The translations under genes and the position numbers were made by a program. From Oscillospiraceae bacterium (GTDB taxonomy: Bacteria; Bacillota; Clostridia; Oscillospirales; Ruminococcaceae), in NCBI GenBank assembly GCA_902779915.1, contig CACZDM010000003.1, positions 1 to 64,000 of the forward strand: a stretch of 64,000 nt of DNA, read 5' to 3'. This document shows, piece by piece, positions 1-8,675 of the stretch. The notes below the pieces were generated by a model, which saw nothing but the letters and a program-made list of their open reading frames with translations, was not told the DNA's origin and did no database searches. Within the stretch, counting starts at the first letter, position 1; every line of letters starts with the position of its first letter.

Positions 1-989
1 ATGTTTTGAAGGCGCTTGGACTTGATCTGGTCAGTGCTCAGGATGCAGATATTTTAAGCAAAAATTTAAACAGGATTGTCTTTGCATTTGCTGATCCTGG
101 GATTGGTCAAAACAAAAAGGTTGTTGTCAAGGTTAAAACTAGGTCTGCGCATGCTGAGTTTTTGAATATAATCAACAAATATAATTTACAACTGGCAGAT
201 GACTGTCGAGCAAGCATAGCTGCAAAAAAGCCTAAAAAGGATATTAATGTTGTGGCTCGGTTAAATAGTCAGTCTGAACATGCGGGTGTTTCAATTTTCC
301 ATGTCCTGAACGATAAAAATTTGAATGCGAGTGATAAATTTGGATGGTTGGCTAAAGACAAATGTGAAATTCAAATAGTTCCAAAAGATAACAGTTGCGC
401 TATATCGAAAATATTATACTTTAAATCGCCTAAATTATATTTAAATATTAGTGATTTGAATAAAGATGCTAAATGGGCTGAAGACGCTGATGGTGACAGT
501 GACGGTGTGCGGTATAGCACGTCTTCTGCAGCAAATGGTAAAATTTCTCGCGTGTTATTGGATATATCCAGAAAAGAAGATAGTGAAAAATTCTTTATAT
601 ACCTTAAAATTGTTGGCGAAGGCGGAAAGGTGAAGTATTTGTGTAGTGATGGCGTTGTTTTGTATAATGAAAGCAAACCGCTACAAAATGAATATGAATA
701 TGTGAAATCAAGCAGGAAGTCTTTTAAACCTTCTGTTCAATTAAACGAAAATAAATTTTATGCAATTAAAAATGTTGAGCGGAATGTAAACTTTTTAGCC
801 GATAGGAGTTTTTTAAAGGTTGATTATTCTGATGGCATTTTGAAAGTTTTCCCTTCGGTTTTCTATAACGATGAGGTTGGAAAAAATGTCTATACAGTTT
901 CATATATTCCTGGTTGCTGTGAAAAGGAAGAAATAGCGAATATGAAGTTGTTGCCTTTCTTTAACTTGAATGTTGAACTTAAACCATAA
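1..989 (+). CDS. C-terminal part of an unrecognised protein, possibly surface-located (5' truncated by window)
   Basis: The frame is open to the left edge, so the gene starts outside the window; the TTG at position 6 is not a convincing start because no ribosome binding site is visible. About 327 residues can be read. I recognise no catalytic domain. The last 100 residues contain two short segments of the type seen in degenerate BspA-like leucine-rich repeats: a 'CSDGVVLYNE' segment and a 'DGILKVFPS' segment followed by 'SYIPGC'. The same 'D-G-x-L-Y' and 'IPG' pattern recurs in the C-termini of the transglutaminase-like proteins at 3143-5524 and 5800-7566, so this may be a relative of that secreted family. 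That link is inference from short motifs. A strong terminator follows the stop codon. Confidence 0.5.
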   Translation, partial: VLKALGLDLVSAQDADILSKNLNRIVFAFADPGIGQNKKVVVKVKTRSAHAEFLNIINKYNLQLADDCRASIAAKKPKKDINVVARLNSQSEHAGVSIFHVLNDKNLNASDKFGWLAKDKCEIQIVPKDNSCAISKILYFKSPKLYLNISDLNKDAKWAEDADGDSDGVRYSTSSAANGKISRVLLDISRKEDSEKFFIYLKIVGEGGKVKYLCSDGVVLYNESKPLQNEYEYVKSSRKSFKPSVQLNENKFYAIKNVERNVNFLADRSFLKVDYSDGILKVFPSVFYNDEVGKNVYTVSYIPGCCEKEEIANMKLLPFFNLNVELKP

Positions 990-1031
990 TTTATGGTTTT
1001 AAAAAATTAATTAAGCTTAACGGTTTGCGGT

Positions 1032-1068
1032 AAGCCAGCTCGATTTTTGGGCTGGCTTGATTTTTTTT
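1032..1068 (+). terminator. Rho-independent terminator after the truncated first gene
   Basis: A perfect 8-bp stem AAGCCAGC / GCTGGCTT with an 11-nt loop is followed by a run of eight T. A small hairpin (CCATAA / TTATGG) overlaps the stop codon at about 985-997, just before it. The T-run favours termination of the plus-strand gene. Confidence 0.85.
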
Positions 1069-1085
1069 GAGGATTTGTTGTGTGT

Positions 1086-2168
1086 TCACGTTTCGCAAAT
1101 CGTCCCCCCGCCAACAACAACATCTTCGTCATATAAAACAACCGCCTGACCTTTAGTTATCGCGCGTTGGGGCTTTTCAAATTCAACCTTGATTTGGTTT
1201 GAGTTGAGCTGAACGGCAAATGCCCATTGCTCTTGTTGATTATATCTGACTTTAGCCTTAATTTTTGTTTTTACATATAAATTTTCTTTTGAAATCAAGT
1301 TTATGTCTCTGGCAATCAGCGTTTTTGTGTATGTTTTTTCGTTTGGCGCAAGAGTTATTTGGTTGGTTTGAGGATGGATTTTTAAAACATACATCGGCTC
1401 AGGAAAAGATAAGCCAAGCCCCTTTCTCTGGCCAATTGTGTAGTGTATAATGCCTTTGTGGAGCCCCAAAAGGTTGCCGTCAACATCAACAAAATTGCCG
1501 GGTGGATAGTTTTTATTTGTGTGTGATTTGATGAAATCCGAATATTTGCCGTTTTTAATAAAACAAATGTCCTGGCTGTCGTGTTTTTTTGCATTGTTAA
1601 AATTGTTGCTTTTTGCAATTTTCCGGACTTCATTTTTGTTCATTTTGCCAAGTGGAAACAAAGTGCGCGACAGTTGCTCTTGAGTCAGCGAATATAAAAC
1701 ATAGCTTTGATCTTTATGTGGATCAGTCGCTTTTTTCAAAATCCAGCGTCCACGTTTTTGATTATATTCAACTTGCGCATAGTGGCCTGTTGCGACATAG
1801 TCAAAGTTGAGCTCCCTAGCTCGTTGAAGCAATTTGTCAAATTTTAAATATCGGTTGCAGTCAATGCACGGGTTTGGGGTTAGGCCATTTTCGTATGCAT
1901 GTATGAATTTGTCAATAACAGCTGATTTAAATTTGTGTGAAAAATTAAAGACATAGTATGGAATATTTAATTCATACGCAATATTTCTTGCGTCATCAAT
2001 ATCTTTTAGAGAGCAACACGTGTTTTTTGCGCAAACTCCAACATCTTCATTATCAAACAGCTTCATCGTTGCGCCAATTAGGTCGAAGCCTTGTTGTTTT
2101 AGAATTAAAGCTGCAACGCTTGAATCAACCCCGCCGCTCATTGCAACAATAGCTTTTTTGCCCATCAT
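1086..2168 (-). CDS. mnmA: tRNA-specific 2-thiouridylase MnmA
   Basis: Catalyses 2-thiolation of U34 in Lys, Glu and Gln tRNAs, using ATP and sulfur relayed from a cysteine desulfurase. The 360-residue length is usual for the family. Visible signatures are the N-terminal PP-loop SGGVDSS, 'NPCIDCNRYLKF' carrying the first catalytic cysteine, 'ATGHYA', and 'SQDICFI' carrying the second. The start codon overlaps the stop of the upstream YdcF-like gene (ATGA), so the two are translationally coupled and share the promoter at 2982-3010. The nifS and nifU genes that could supply sulfur lie about 6 kb away on the same strand. Confidence 0.97.
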   Translation of the reverse strand: MMGKKAIVAMSGGVDSSVAALILKQQGFDLIGATMKLFDNEDVGVCAKNTCCSLKDIDDARNIAYELNIPYYVFNFSHKFKSAVIDKFIHAYENGLTPNPCIDCNRYLKFDKLLQRARELNFDYVATGHYAQVEYNQKRGRWILKKATDPHKDQSYVLYSLTQEQLSRTLFPLGKMNKNEVRKIAKSNNFNNAKKHDSQDICFIKNGKYSDFIKSHTNKNYPPGNFVDVDGNLLGLHKGIIHYTIGQRKGLGLSFPEPMYVLKIHPQTNQITLAPNEKTYTKTLIARDINLISKENLYVKTKIKAKVRYNQQEQWAFAVQLNSNQIKVEFEKPQRAITKGQAVVLYDEDVVVGGGTICET

Positions 2169-2938
2169 CCTAGCCCCTCGCTTTGAGAAATTAGGAAATT
2201 CAGCTCGCCAAAATATTCTCGCAACATGTTGTTCGGAAGATATAGATTGTTCATCCCCGCAACAATTGCATGGGGCTCGCTCAATCCTTGTTTTTTTGCT
2301 GTTTGAAGCGCCCGAAACATGTGAAAATTATTAGTCACAATTCCAACCGACTTTCCCGGTTCTATATATTTCATACTGTTTGTAATATTTTGCTTAGTGT
2401 TTTTGGAGTCAGATTCCAAAATAATTCTCTCTTGGTCAATTCCATTGTCTTCAAGGTATTTTTTCATGCCGATCGCCTCAGCAAAAGGTTCATTATGGCC
2501 TTGTCCTCCAGATACTATACATATTGTGTTTAAATTTTGCTTGAGATATTTCGCTGCCTCATCAAGCCTGTATTTTAAAATAGCGCTTGGCCCTTCGGGA
2601 TAAACTTGAGCGCCTAAAACAATAATATAATCTAAATCGCAAGCATAATCAGAAAAAAATCCGCTGATAATAAAACTTTCAACAGTAATAAAACTTGATA
2701 AAACTATGGCAGAGAAAAACATAAGAACTTTTTTGAAAATTTTTGGAATCTTGCCATACATATTAAAAGCGACAACAATATCACATCCCAAAAGAACAGC
2801 TCCGATTACAAACCAAGTGATAAAAAAGCTTGTCCCGGAGCCGGCGCTGTATATAATAAAACCATATGCAAAACAAACGGCTGCTAGGCCAGTGTATATA
2901 GAAAGCAAAAGAATTTTTTTAAAGCTTGAATTTTCCAA
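2165..2938 (-). CDS. YdcF/SanA-family (DUF218) membrane protein
   Basis: 257 residues with about three hydrophobic N-terminal segments, then a DUF218 domain. Recognisable DUF218 pieces are 'DYIIVLGAQVYPEGPS', 'LDEAAKYL', 'CIVSGGQGHNEP', 'ESDSKNTKQN' and 'VTNNFHMFRA'. Members such as SanA/ElyC are linked to envelope integrity, but the biochemical activity is poorly defined and none is claimed here. The start is probably TTG at 2936-2938, because GGAGAG lies five bases upstream and no ATG occurs near the N-terminus. First gene of a two-gene operon with mnmA. Confidence 0.85.
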   Translation of the reverse strand: MENSSFKKILLLSIYTGLAAVCFAYGFIIYSAGSGTSFFITWFVIGAVLLGCDIVVAFNMYGKIPKIFKKVLMFFSAIVLSSFITVESFIISGFFSDYACDLDYIIVLGAQVYPEGPSAILKYRLDEAAKYLKQNLNTICIVSGGQGHNEPFAEAIGMKKYLEDNGIDQERIILESDSKNTKQNITNSMKYIEPGKSVGIVTNNFHMFRALQTAKKQGLSEPHAIVAGMNNLYLPNNMLREYFGELNFLISQSEGLG

Positions 2939-2981
2939 CTATCTCTCCCCCCATTTAAAAACACCTTCACATCACAGGCCA

Positions 2982-3010
2982 ATTATATACAAAAAATAAA
3001 ATTTTGTCAA
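2982..3010 (-). promoter_or_regulatory. Consensus sigma-A promoter for the ydcF-like/mnmA operon
   Basis: On the minus strand TTGACA (3005-3010), a 17-nt spacer and TATAAT (2982-2987) match the vegetative consensus exactly. It sits about 45 bp upstream of the TTG start. Confidence 0.85.
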
Positions 3011-3055
3011 CCTAACTTTTGAGCGAAATGAAAATTGAATAAACAAAATTGAATA

Positions 3056-3100
3056 AACAAAAAGGAAGCAAACTAAAAATCAATTAAGTCTGCTTCCTTT
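3056..3100 (-). terminator. Terminator of the TG1 gene
   Basis: A perfect 10-bp stem (AAAGGAAGCA / TGCTTCCTTT) with a 20-nt loop lies about 40 bp past the stop codon. On the minus strand it is followed by TTGTTTATT. A good intrinsic terminator. Confidence 0.8.
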
Positions 3101-3142
3101 GCCTAGGTTGATTTATTTTCAATCTTTTAATGTATCCTCTCT

Positions 3143-5524
3143 TTATCTGCAAACACTGCGTTTTTGTGAATTTTTGCTTTTAGCGCAAATATAGCGTTTT
3201 TGTTGGTTTTTCTTTTTAGTTTTAATGCCATAGCTATAGGTATTACTGTCATATGCATTATAATTATTATTGGGATTATAAGTGTTATTATCGTATGCAT
3301 AATTGTAAGTGTTATTGTCATATGTATAATTATAAGTGTTATTGTCATATGTATAATTGTAAGTGTTATTGTCATATATATTATAATCATTATTGTTGCT
3401 ATTATCATATGTGTAATTGCAAGCATTATCATATGTATAATTATAAGCATTATTTCCATATGTATAATTATTGTGGTTATAGGAACTGCCGTAATTATTG
3501 TCTTTGACTCTTCCAAAAATCAGCATTCCGTTTTTGTCATACACATTGCCATCCTTTAAAATATAGTGTTTAGACACTCCAGTGACTTCCTGCAAGCTAA
3601 ACGCATCATCCAAGTTCACAAGCTCATCTCCTGTTAGGACCAGCACTTTAACATTACACGGAATGGCAACTTCCAAACCATATTTTTTAAGTTCTTGCGG
3701 AACATAATATGGTTTATTTTCATCTTTAGGCGCAGCGGGCTCTATTTGAGCATTTCCTTCATGAGAAGTTTCTTTAAGGCGCGGGAAGTTTATTTTTTGA
3801 TCCCAAAATTCATGTGAAAATTCAAATGCAAACAGCTTATGATATAGATGTTTAAGAACCTTTTTATTAGCATGTTCAATTGACTTATCCGGTTGATAGA
3901 ATGCTGGGAAAAATTCTTTATAAAACTTTTGATCTTCCTTTGCTTTTTGCTCCTTTAAAAACTCAGTATCATTTGAAAAACTTTCATCCAGTCGACTTCT
4001 GATTTCGCTTTCGTCTAACGCAGTTTCACATTTTAATGTCAAAACATTATAAAGACGGTTTTGCCCATCAACCTGATTTGCTTCACGTTTTAAATTGAAG
4101 GTTAAATTTTTAAATCTGGTGATGTCACTACATGCATTGTTTAAAGCATTTAGTCTGGTATTTATTTCATTGTTTAATTGTTTCAAAGCATTTTGAGGTT
4201 TCCAAGCATTTGCAATATTTTTTAAATGTTTGCGAACAACATTCTGACATATAATTTTAAGCGTTGCCAGATATTGTTTGGCTTTATCTTGTTGAAAATG
4301 GTTGTTTATTCTTTCAAAACAAGAATTTGTGAACCAGAGTCCCTGAAAGTTTAGGTTATTTAAAACTGAATCTGCTTGTCCTGTTGGCCACACGCAAAAA
4401 CTCTTTTCCGATTTTCCCATCAATTCATCCACGCAAGATTTTAACATATTAGCGTCAAATTTCTTCATATCCTGAGCTTTTATGTCAGCTTGATACTGAA
4501 CGCGTAAAGAGCCATTTGCGCTATAGAATTGGATTTTTTGAAAGTGTGAACCGTCTGGGTATTGTTGATTTAAATTATTCAAAATTGTTTGCGAAACTCT
4601 GTTTAGTTGAGCAGCCACTCCATTACAGCCCATATCCGCCATTTGATTAACATAAATTGCGAAATCATTATAAAGTTCTTTTAAATAATTGTCATTCCTT
4701 TTAAAAACATTAAAGCAACCTTTTGCAAATTTTATTGTTCCAGAAATGGTTTTTCTGGCGTTTGGATTGTTTCCGTCTGATCCGTTTGGAGAAGCCCATG
4801 TTGGGTCAACAAGCGTCCATCCTCGCCTTCCATTCACATCATCCTCAATATAAACAGCGTTAAATGCATGGGCGCAGTAGTCATCTTTTCCGCATATGCT
4901 GGAAACATACATACACGGTATGCCGGCTATACGCATCATTAAATTTGTAAGCCTTGCATATCCTTCACAAACGCCCTTTTTTGTTTTAAAAACAAAATAT
5001 GCATCCTGTGGTTTCCATGTGGCTTGGCTGCCGTTTTCGTCTTTGTCGACTATGTCATATGTTTCAAAGTCATAAAGTATATTTTCAGCAGCCCATCGAT
5101 AAATGGCATCTGCCAGACGCATTTTTTCTGGTAAATTAACATATTTATAGTAATCCTCCCCCCAAGCTTTTAAATCATTTCCGTTTCTAACGATTTGTTG
5201 CAAATTTTTGACAACTTCAACAATTTTTTTGTAGCAAGCCTGTTCATCCACACAAACATATTCACTTGAACCGTTAGAGTGGACAACAGTTTCGAGGCGC
5301 GCTGGATTCAGCCGATTCACGTCGGGCAATTTGGTGGTTTCTGAAAAAAACGCTCTGCTTTTAGTTGGCAAACTGTTCATTTTGTCATTGCAAAACATTT
5401 CTTCCCCTTCCGCAGCGGCAAAAACTGAAACAGTTAAACAAGTTATGCACATTAAAATCGCTAAAAATATGGCCAGAGATTTTTTTAAAACACCTTTTTT
5501 TAATTTTGTCATCGAATTACTCAT
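3143..5524 (-). CDS. Secreted transglutaminase-fold protein TG1 with Asn/Tyr-rich repeat tail
   Basis: About 793 residues. The start is the ATG at 5522-5524, ten bases after AAAGGA; an in-frame GTG upstream is too close to that site. Residues 10-38 form a Sec signal peptide (KKGVLKKS, hydrophobic stretch, VFAAAE). A family N-module with 'FCNDKMNSLP' follows. The transglutaminase-like core (about 135-245) has the triad Cys186 (KGVCEGY), His219 (AHAFNAVY) and Asp240 (LVDPTW). After a long helical region comes a shared 'FPAFY...SHEGNA' module, then a 'KYGLEVAIPC' beta module resembling degenerate BspA repeats. The last ~110 residues are Asn/Tyr/Thr-rich tandem repeats ending in a Lys/Arg tail. 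Likely exported; could be a protease, crosslinker or binding protein. Substrate unknown. Paralogue of TG2 and TG3. Confidence 0.8.
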   Translation of the reverse strand: MSNSMTKLKKGVLKKSLAIFLAILMCITCLTVSVFAAAEGEEMFCNDKMNSLPTKSRAFFSETTKLPDVNRLNPARLETVVHSNGSSEYVCVDEQACYKKIVEVVKNLQQIVRNGNDLKAWGEDYYKYVNLPEKMRLADAIYRWAAENILYDFETYDIVDKDENGSQATWKPQDAYFVFKTKKGVCEGYARLTNLMMRIAGIPCMYVSSICGKDDYCAHAFNAVYIEDDVNGRRGWTLVDPTWASPNGSDGNNPNARKTISGTIKFAKGCFNVFKRNDNYLKELYNDFAIYVNQMADMGCNGVAAQLNRVSQTILNNLNQQYPDGSHFQKIQFYSANGSLRVQYQADIKAQDMKKFDANMLKSCVDELMGKSEKSFCVWPTGQADSVLNNLNFQGLWFTNSCFERINNHFQQDKAKQYLATLKIICQNVVRKHLKNIANAWKPQNALKQLNNEINTRLNALNNACSDITRFKNLTFNLKREANQVDGQNRLYNVLTLKCETALDESEIRSRLDESFSNDTEFLKEQKAKEDQKFYKEFFPAFYQPDKSIEHANKKVLKHLYHKLFAFEFSHEFWDQKINFPRLKETSHEGNAQIEPAAPKDENKPYYVPQELKKYGLEVAIPCNVKVLVLTGDELVNLDDAFSLQEVTGVSKHYILKDGNVYDKNGMLIFGRVKDNNYGSSYNHNNYTYGNNAYNYTYDNACNYTYDNSNNNDYNIYDNNTYNYTYDNNTYNYTYDNNTYNYAYDNNTYNPNNNYNAYDSNTYSYGIKTKKKNQQKRYICAKSKNSQKRSVCR
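3296..3376 (-). repeat. Three 27-nt tandem repeats in the TG1 tail
   Basis: Three nearly identical 27-nt units (3296-3322, 3323-3349, 3350-3376) encode YDNNTYNYT/A-type nonapeptides. Shorter, more degenerate copies extend to about 3480 and 3240. The units differ by one or two bases, consistent with recent slippage or recombination. Confidence 0.85.
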
Positions 5525-5609
5525 GGTAATCACATCCTTTACAATTAATATTTGATGAACAATATAAAATTTCGTCTAGATAATACTATTTAAAAGTATC
5601 ATCATCTAT

Positions 5610-5638
5610 ATTATACAATGTGTGGTAAAACTTGTCAA
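5610..5638 (-). promoter_or_regulatory. Consensus sigma-A promoter of TG1
   Basis: Minus-strand TTGACA (5633-5638), 17-nt spacer, TATAAT (5610-5615): exact consensus. The leader to the ATG is about 80 nt and contains an imperfect inverted repeat (ATACT / AGTAT) at about 5583-5600. Confidence 0.85.
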
Positions 5639-5736
5639 TGGTTTATTAAAATTAATCTATATGTAAAATTAACAAAGTTTGATGAAAATTTTTGTCTATT
5701 TTTCATTATAAATTTTTGTGCATTGTTAAAAATATA

Positions 5737-5770
5737 TAAAAAAACAAGCCGCATTTTAAAGACAGCTTGT
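5737..5770 (-). terminator. Terminator of the TG2 gene
   Basis: Stem ACAAGC / GCTTGT (5744-5749 with 5765-5770) followed on the minus strand by a run of T (A-run at 5737-5744), about 30 bp after the TG2 stop. Confidence 0.7.
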
Positions 5771-5799
5771 GATATATTCATTTATTAAATTAAATATTT

Positions 5800-7566
5800 T
5801 TAGATTTTCATTGGATTTTTCTTTGTTCTTGCGATCTCTTTTCCCCGTTTGCCATCAAATTTTTCATATAAAATTCCATCTTCAAAGTCATATATTTTCG
5901 AATTGGTTGTGTCTATTTCAATCAATTCATCAGCATCTCCTATATCGATAGATATATTACCGTGAAGCTTTAATTTTTCAATACATCCAGGAATATTTAC
6001 TGTTATTCCATATTTATTATCTATTTGAAATAAATCACCACACTCTATGCGGTTGTCAAAAACATTTAACGTTTTAAGCGTTTGTTTGATCTCGTCTAGC
6101 TGCTTTTTTTGATCATCTGGCGACAAAGACGAAAAGCAGGATATGTCCATGTCAACCTGACAATTGAGGTCCAAACGGGCATTTCCTTCGTGGGATTCTC
6201 CAAGCAAAATTGGCGTGTTTATATTCCTTATGTCAATTTCAAAAGTGGATATTTTATGAAAACTTTTTTTAATAATCCTCATATTAGCATCTTTAAAGGA
6301 TTGTTTGGAATTATAAAACGCAGGGAAAAATTCTTCAAATCCAAATTTGATATTTTTGGATGCTGCCATATTTTCATGGTTTAAATCGAGTTTTTCTAAT
6401 TCAGTTAATAATAAAATGTTGCATAAAATATCTGAATCCACCATGAAATTTTCGTTATATTCTGTTAATTTAGCTTCGAAGCAACTAAATTCGTTTTTTA
6501 AAAGCCCTTCCTTTTCTTCATCCTGAATCTCTTTAGCTTTTGTCATGGTGACGTCGGTTTTATAGTTAAAATATAAATATCCAGAATGATTGAAAAATTT
6601 AATTTCTTTAAAATGTGAACAATTCCCATATTTTTCGTCACTGTTCAAAATTTTCAAAACATCTTCAATTTTTTTGTTTTTTTCCTCAATAAATTCCGAA
6701 GAAGGATTGTGATATTGTTCATAAGAAATTTCCAGCGAATAATAAATATTTTTAACATAATCATCATTTTTCGGCATTATAATATTAAAAAAGTCTAGAC
6801 TAAAAAAAGCTTCCCCAAACAAAAATTTAGTGAGTGATTTATATCTGTCAAAGCCTTCGGGCCAAGCATTCGCCGCGTCCAGCAAAGTCCATCCCTTTCG
6901 ATCCGCGCAAGTGTCTTCAATATACACAGCGTTGAATGCATGACTATAATTTTCAGTTGGCCCGTTAATCGACGCAACATAGATGCAGGGTATGTCGGCC
7001 ATCCGCATCATCAAATTCACAAGCCTCGCATATCCTTCACAAAAGCCAAGCCGTTGATCATAGACAAAATATTCATCCTGGGGCTTAACATAAATTTGTT
7101 CATCATTTTTGACAGATTCAAAAGATTCATGATCAGCTCGAATATTTGTTGCAACCCAACGATATATTTCATTGGCTAGGCGCATTTTTTCTGGCAAATA
7201 CGCATCTTCTTTTTTTGGATCGGATTGAGAATTTTTTGATATTTGCTTTAATTTTTCAACTTCTTGAAATATTTTATCATAACAACTTTTTTCGTTTAGC
7301 ACGATTTGTTCGACTGTATCGTTCATATGCACGATCGTTTCAAGCCTGGATTCATCTAACTCATCAACATTTGGCAATTTTGTTGCTTCAGTTAAAAAAT
7401 CCTCATCTATTGGCAAATTGTTCATTTTATCCATGCAAAAATTTTCTTCCTGCTCTAAATTTGCAAGAGCTTTCAGGCCCGAGCCATAAAGCGTTCCGAC
7501 GATCAAAGCAACCACAGCAAGCCATTCTATACATTTTTTTATGGCTTTTATTTTAAAATTGTCCAT
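5800..7566 (-). CDS. Secreted transglutaminase-fold protein TG2
   Basis: 588 residues, closely paralogous to TG1. ATG start with AAGGAG upstream. Residues 11-36 look like a signal peptide or membrane anchor (KKCIEW, hydrophobic run, KALANLE). The shared N-module 'NFCMDKMNNLP' and 'SRLETIVH' comes next. The transglutaminase-like core keeps Cys176 (LGFCEGY), His209 (SHAFNAVY) and Asp230 (TLLDAANAW), plus the family string 'NLMMRMADIP'. Downstream are 'FFPAFYNS...SHEGNARL' and the C-terminal beta module 'KYGITVNIPGCIEKLKL' with 'DGILYEK'. It lacks the Asn/Tyr tail of TG1. Own promoter and terminator, so TG1 and TG2 are separately transcribed. The extracellular role is unknown; the intact triad argues for enzymatic activity. 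Confidence 0.8.
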   Translation of the reverse strand: MDNFKIKAIKKCIEWLAVVALIVGTLYGSGLKALANLEQEENFCMDKMNNLPIDEDFLTEATKLPNVDELDESRLETIVHMNDTVEQIVLNEKSCYDKIFQEVEKLKQISKNSQSDPKKEDAYLPEKMRLANEIYRWVATNIRADHESFESVKNDEQIYVKPQDEYFVYDQRLGFCEGYARLVNLMMRMADIPCIYVASINGPTENYSHAFNAVYIEDTCADRKGWTLLDAANAWPEGFDRYKSLTKFLFGEAFFSLDFFNIIMPKNDDYVKNIYYSLEISYEQYHNPSSEFIEEKNKKIEDVLKILNSDEKYGNCSHFKEIKFFNHSGYLYFNYKTDVTMTKAKEIQDEEKEGLLKNEFSCFEAKLTEYNENFMVDSDILCNILLLTELEKLDLNHENMAASKNIKFGFEEFFPAFYNSKQSFKDANMRIIKKSFHKISTFEIDIRNINTPILLGESHEGNARLDLNCQVDMDISCFSSLSPDDQKKQLDEIKQTLKTLNVFDNRIECGDLFQIDNKYGITVNIPGCIEKLKLHGNISIDIGDADELIEIDTTNSKIYDFEDGILYEKFDGKRGKEIARTKKNPMKI

Positions 7567-7631
7567 AATATAGCTAGCTCCTTAAAATGTTCAATTAAAT
7601 TTAAAATTATATAAAAAGACCTTTGCTGTAT

Positions 7632-7659
7632 ATTATATCAAAAAATATTGAATAGTTAA
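7632..7659 (-). promoter_or_regulatory. Extended -10 promoter of TG2
   Basis: Minus-strand TATAAT (7632-7637) preceded by TGA (extended -10 TGn). A weak TTAACT -35 lies 16 nt upstream. About 65 bp before the ATG. Confidence 0.55.
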
Positions 7660-7667
7660 TTTAAATC

Positions 7668-8171
7668 TCATTCATCCCAACAATATTTTGTTAATTTTCC
7701 TTTATTAGTCAGATTTGGAAAATTCCACTGCCGTAAAACTTCATATGCTCCGATCGCAACAGCATTAGACAAATTCAAACTGCGAATTCCCGTTCCCATA
7801 GGGATTCTTGCGCAATTTTTAGGATTTTTTTTCAAAAGCTCTTCCGGCAAACCGGCGTCTTCACGGCCAAAAACCAACCAGCTATTGTCGCAATATTTTA
7901 TATTTGAGTAAATATTTTGCGCCTTAGTCGTGAAAAAATACATATTATCATTATTATTTGACTTTAAAAACTCATCCAACCCCGTGTATATAACAACATC
8001 TAAATACTGCCAGTAATCAAGGCCGGCTCTTTTTAATTTTTTATCATCAATTTCAAACCCCAAAGGCTCAACCAGATGCAGCCGACAGCCCGTTGCAGCG
8101 CAGGTTCTTGCGATGTTTCCCGTGTTTTGAGGTATTTGAGGTTCAACCAAAACAATATTCAAAATAGACAT
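7668..8171 (-). CDS. trmL: tRNA (cytidine/uridine(34)-2'-O)-methyltransferase TrmL
   Basis: A 167-residue SPOUT methyltransferase that methylates the wobble ribose of certain Leu tRNAs using SAM. Typical features are 'VEPQIPQNTGNIARTCAATG' at the N-terminus, 'FGREDAGLPEELL', and the C-terminal trefoil-knot motif 'IPMGTGIRSLNLSNAVAIGAYE'. Start ATG with GGGAG seven bases upstream. It follows nifU on the same strand after a ~30-bp gap and may be co-transcribed with nifS-nifU. Confidence 0.95.
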   Translation of the reverse strand: MSILNIVLVEPQIPQNTGNIARTCAATGCRLHLVEPLGFEIDDKKLKRAGLDYWQYLDVVIYTGLDEFLKSNNNDNMYFFTTKAQNIYSNIKYCDNSWLVFGREDAGLPEELLKKNPKNCARIPMGTGIRSLNLSNAVAIGAYEVLRQWNFPNLTNKGKLTKYCWDE

Positions 8172-8202
8172 ATTTTAGCTCCCACTTTGATAAAAAATCC
8201 AA

Positions 8203-8640
8203 TTAGTCATGAATATGACAGGATTCAGTTGGAGGAATTTTGCCTAAAATTGGCTCGGGATCAACCCCCTGGCGTCGGTAATAGTCGCAAAGTGCCGCTT
8301 TAATCGCTTGTTCTGCTAAAACTGAACAATGGACCTTAACTTTTGGCAATCCGTCCAGCGCCTCAACAACAGCCGCATTTGTCAATTTTATTGCTTCGCT
8401 TATCGGCTTTCCTTTAACCATCTCAGTTGCCATAGAGCTGGTTGCAATTGCGGATCCACATCCAAAAGTTTTGAATTTGATGTCTTTAATGAGCCCATTT
8501 TCGATTTTTAAATACATCTTCATTATGTCTCCACATTTTGCGTTTCCAACCTCGCCAACGCCGTCAGCATCCTCAATTTCTCCAACATTTCTCGGATTCA
8601 TAAAATGGTCCATAACCTTCTTTGAATACTCCATAGCCAT
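8203..8640 (-). CDS. Fe-S cluster assembly scaffold NifU/IscU-like
   Basis: About 145 residues. The start is taken at the ATG at 8638-8640 (MAMEYSKKVMDHF), which has GGGAGAG about ten bases upstream; an in-frame start further up would run into nifS. The IscU-fold scaffold assembles Fe-S clusters on three conserved cysteines, visible in 'GNAKCGD', 'TFGCGSAIATSS' and 'VHCSVLAEQAI'. A short C-terminal extension ends in 'ESCHIHD', as in clostridial NifU-type proteins. Directly downstream of its sulfur donor gene nifS. Confidence 0.93.
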   Translation of the reverse strand: MAMEYSKKVMDHFMNPRNVGEIEDADGVGEVGNAKCGDIMKMYLKIENGLIKDIKFKTFGCGSAIATSSMATEMVKGKPISEAIKLTNAAVVEALDGLPKVKVHCSVLAEQAIKAALCDYYRRQGVDPEPILGKIPPTESCHIHD

Positions 8641-8675
8641 TTTCAATTCACTCTCCCTACTTTTTAAATATTTTT

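Noticed and set aside
3240..3480. Possible CRISPR array because of regular short repeats.
   Set aside because: The units are contiguous tandem copies within a coding frame, without unique spacers.
3127..3559. Several long open frames on both strands over the TG1 tail.
   Set aside because: They arise because the 27-nt repeat lacks stop codons in most frames. They have no ribosome binding site and encode Ile/Met/Thr or Cys/Tyr homorepeats.
5583..5600. Inverted repeat ATACT / AGTAT in the TG1 leader as an operator.
   Set aside because: Only five base pairs in very A/T-rich DNA; expected by chance.
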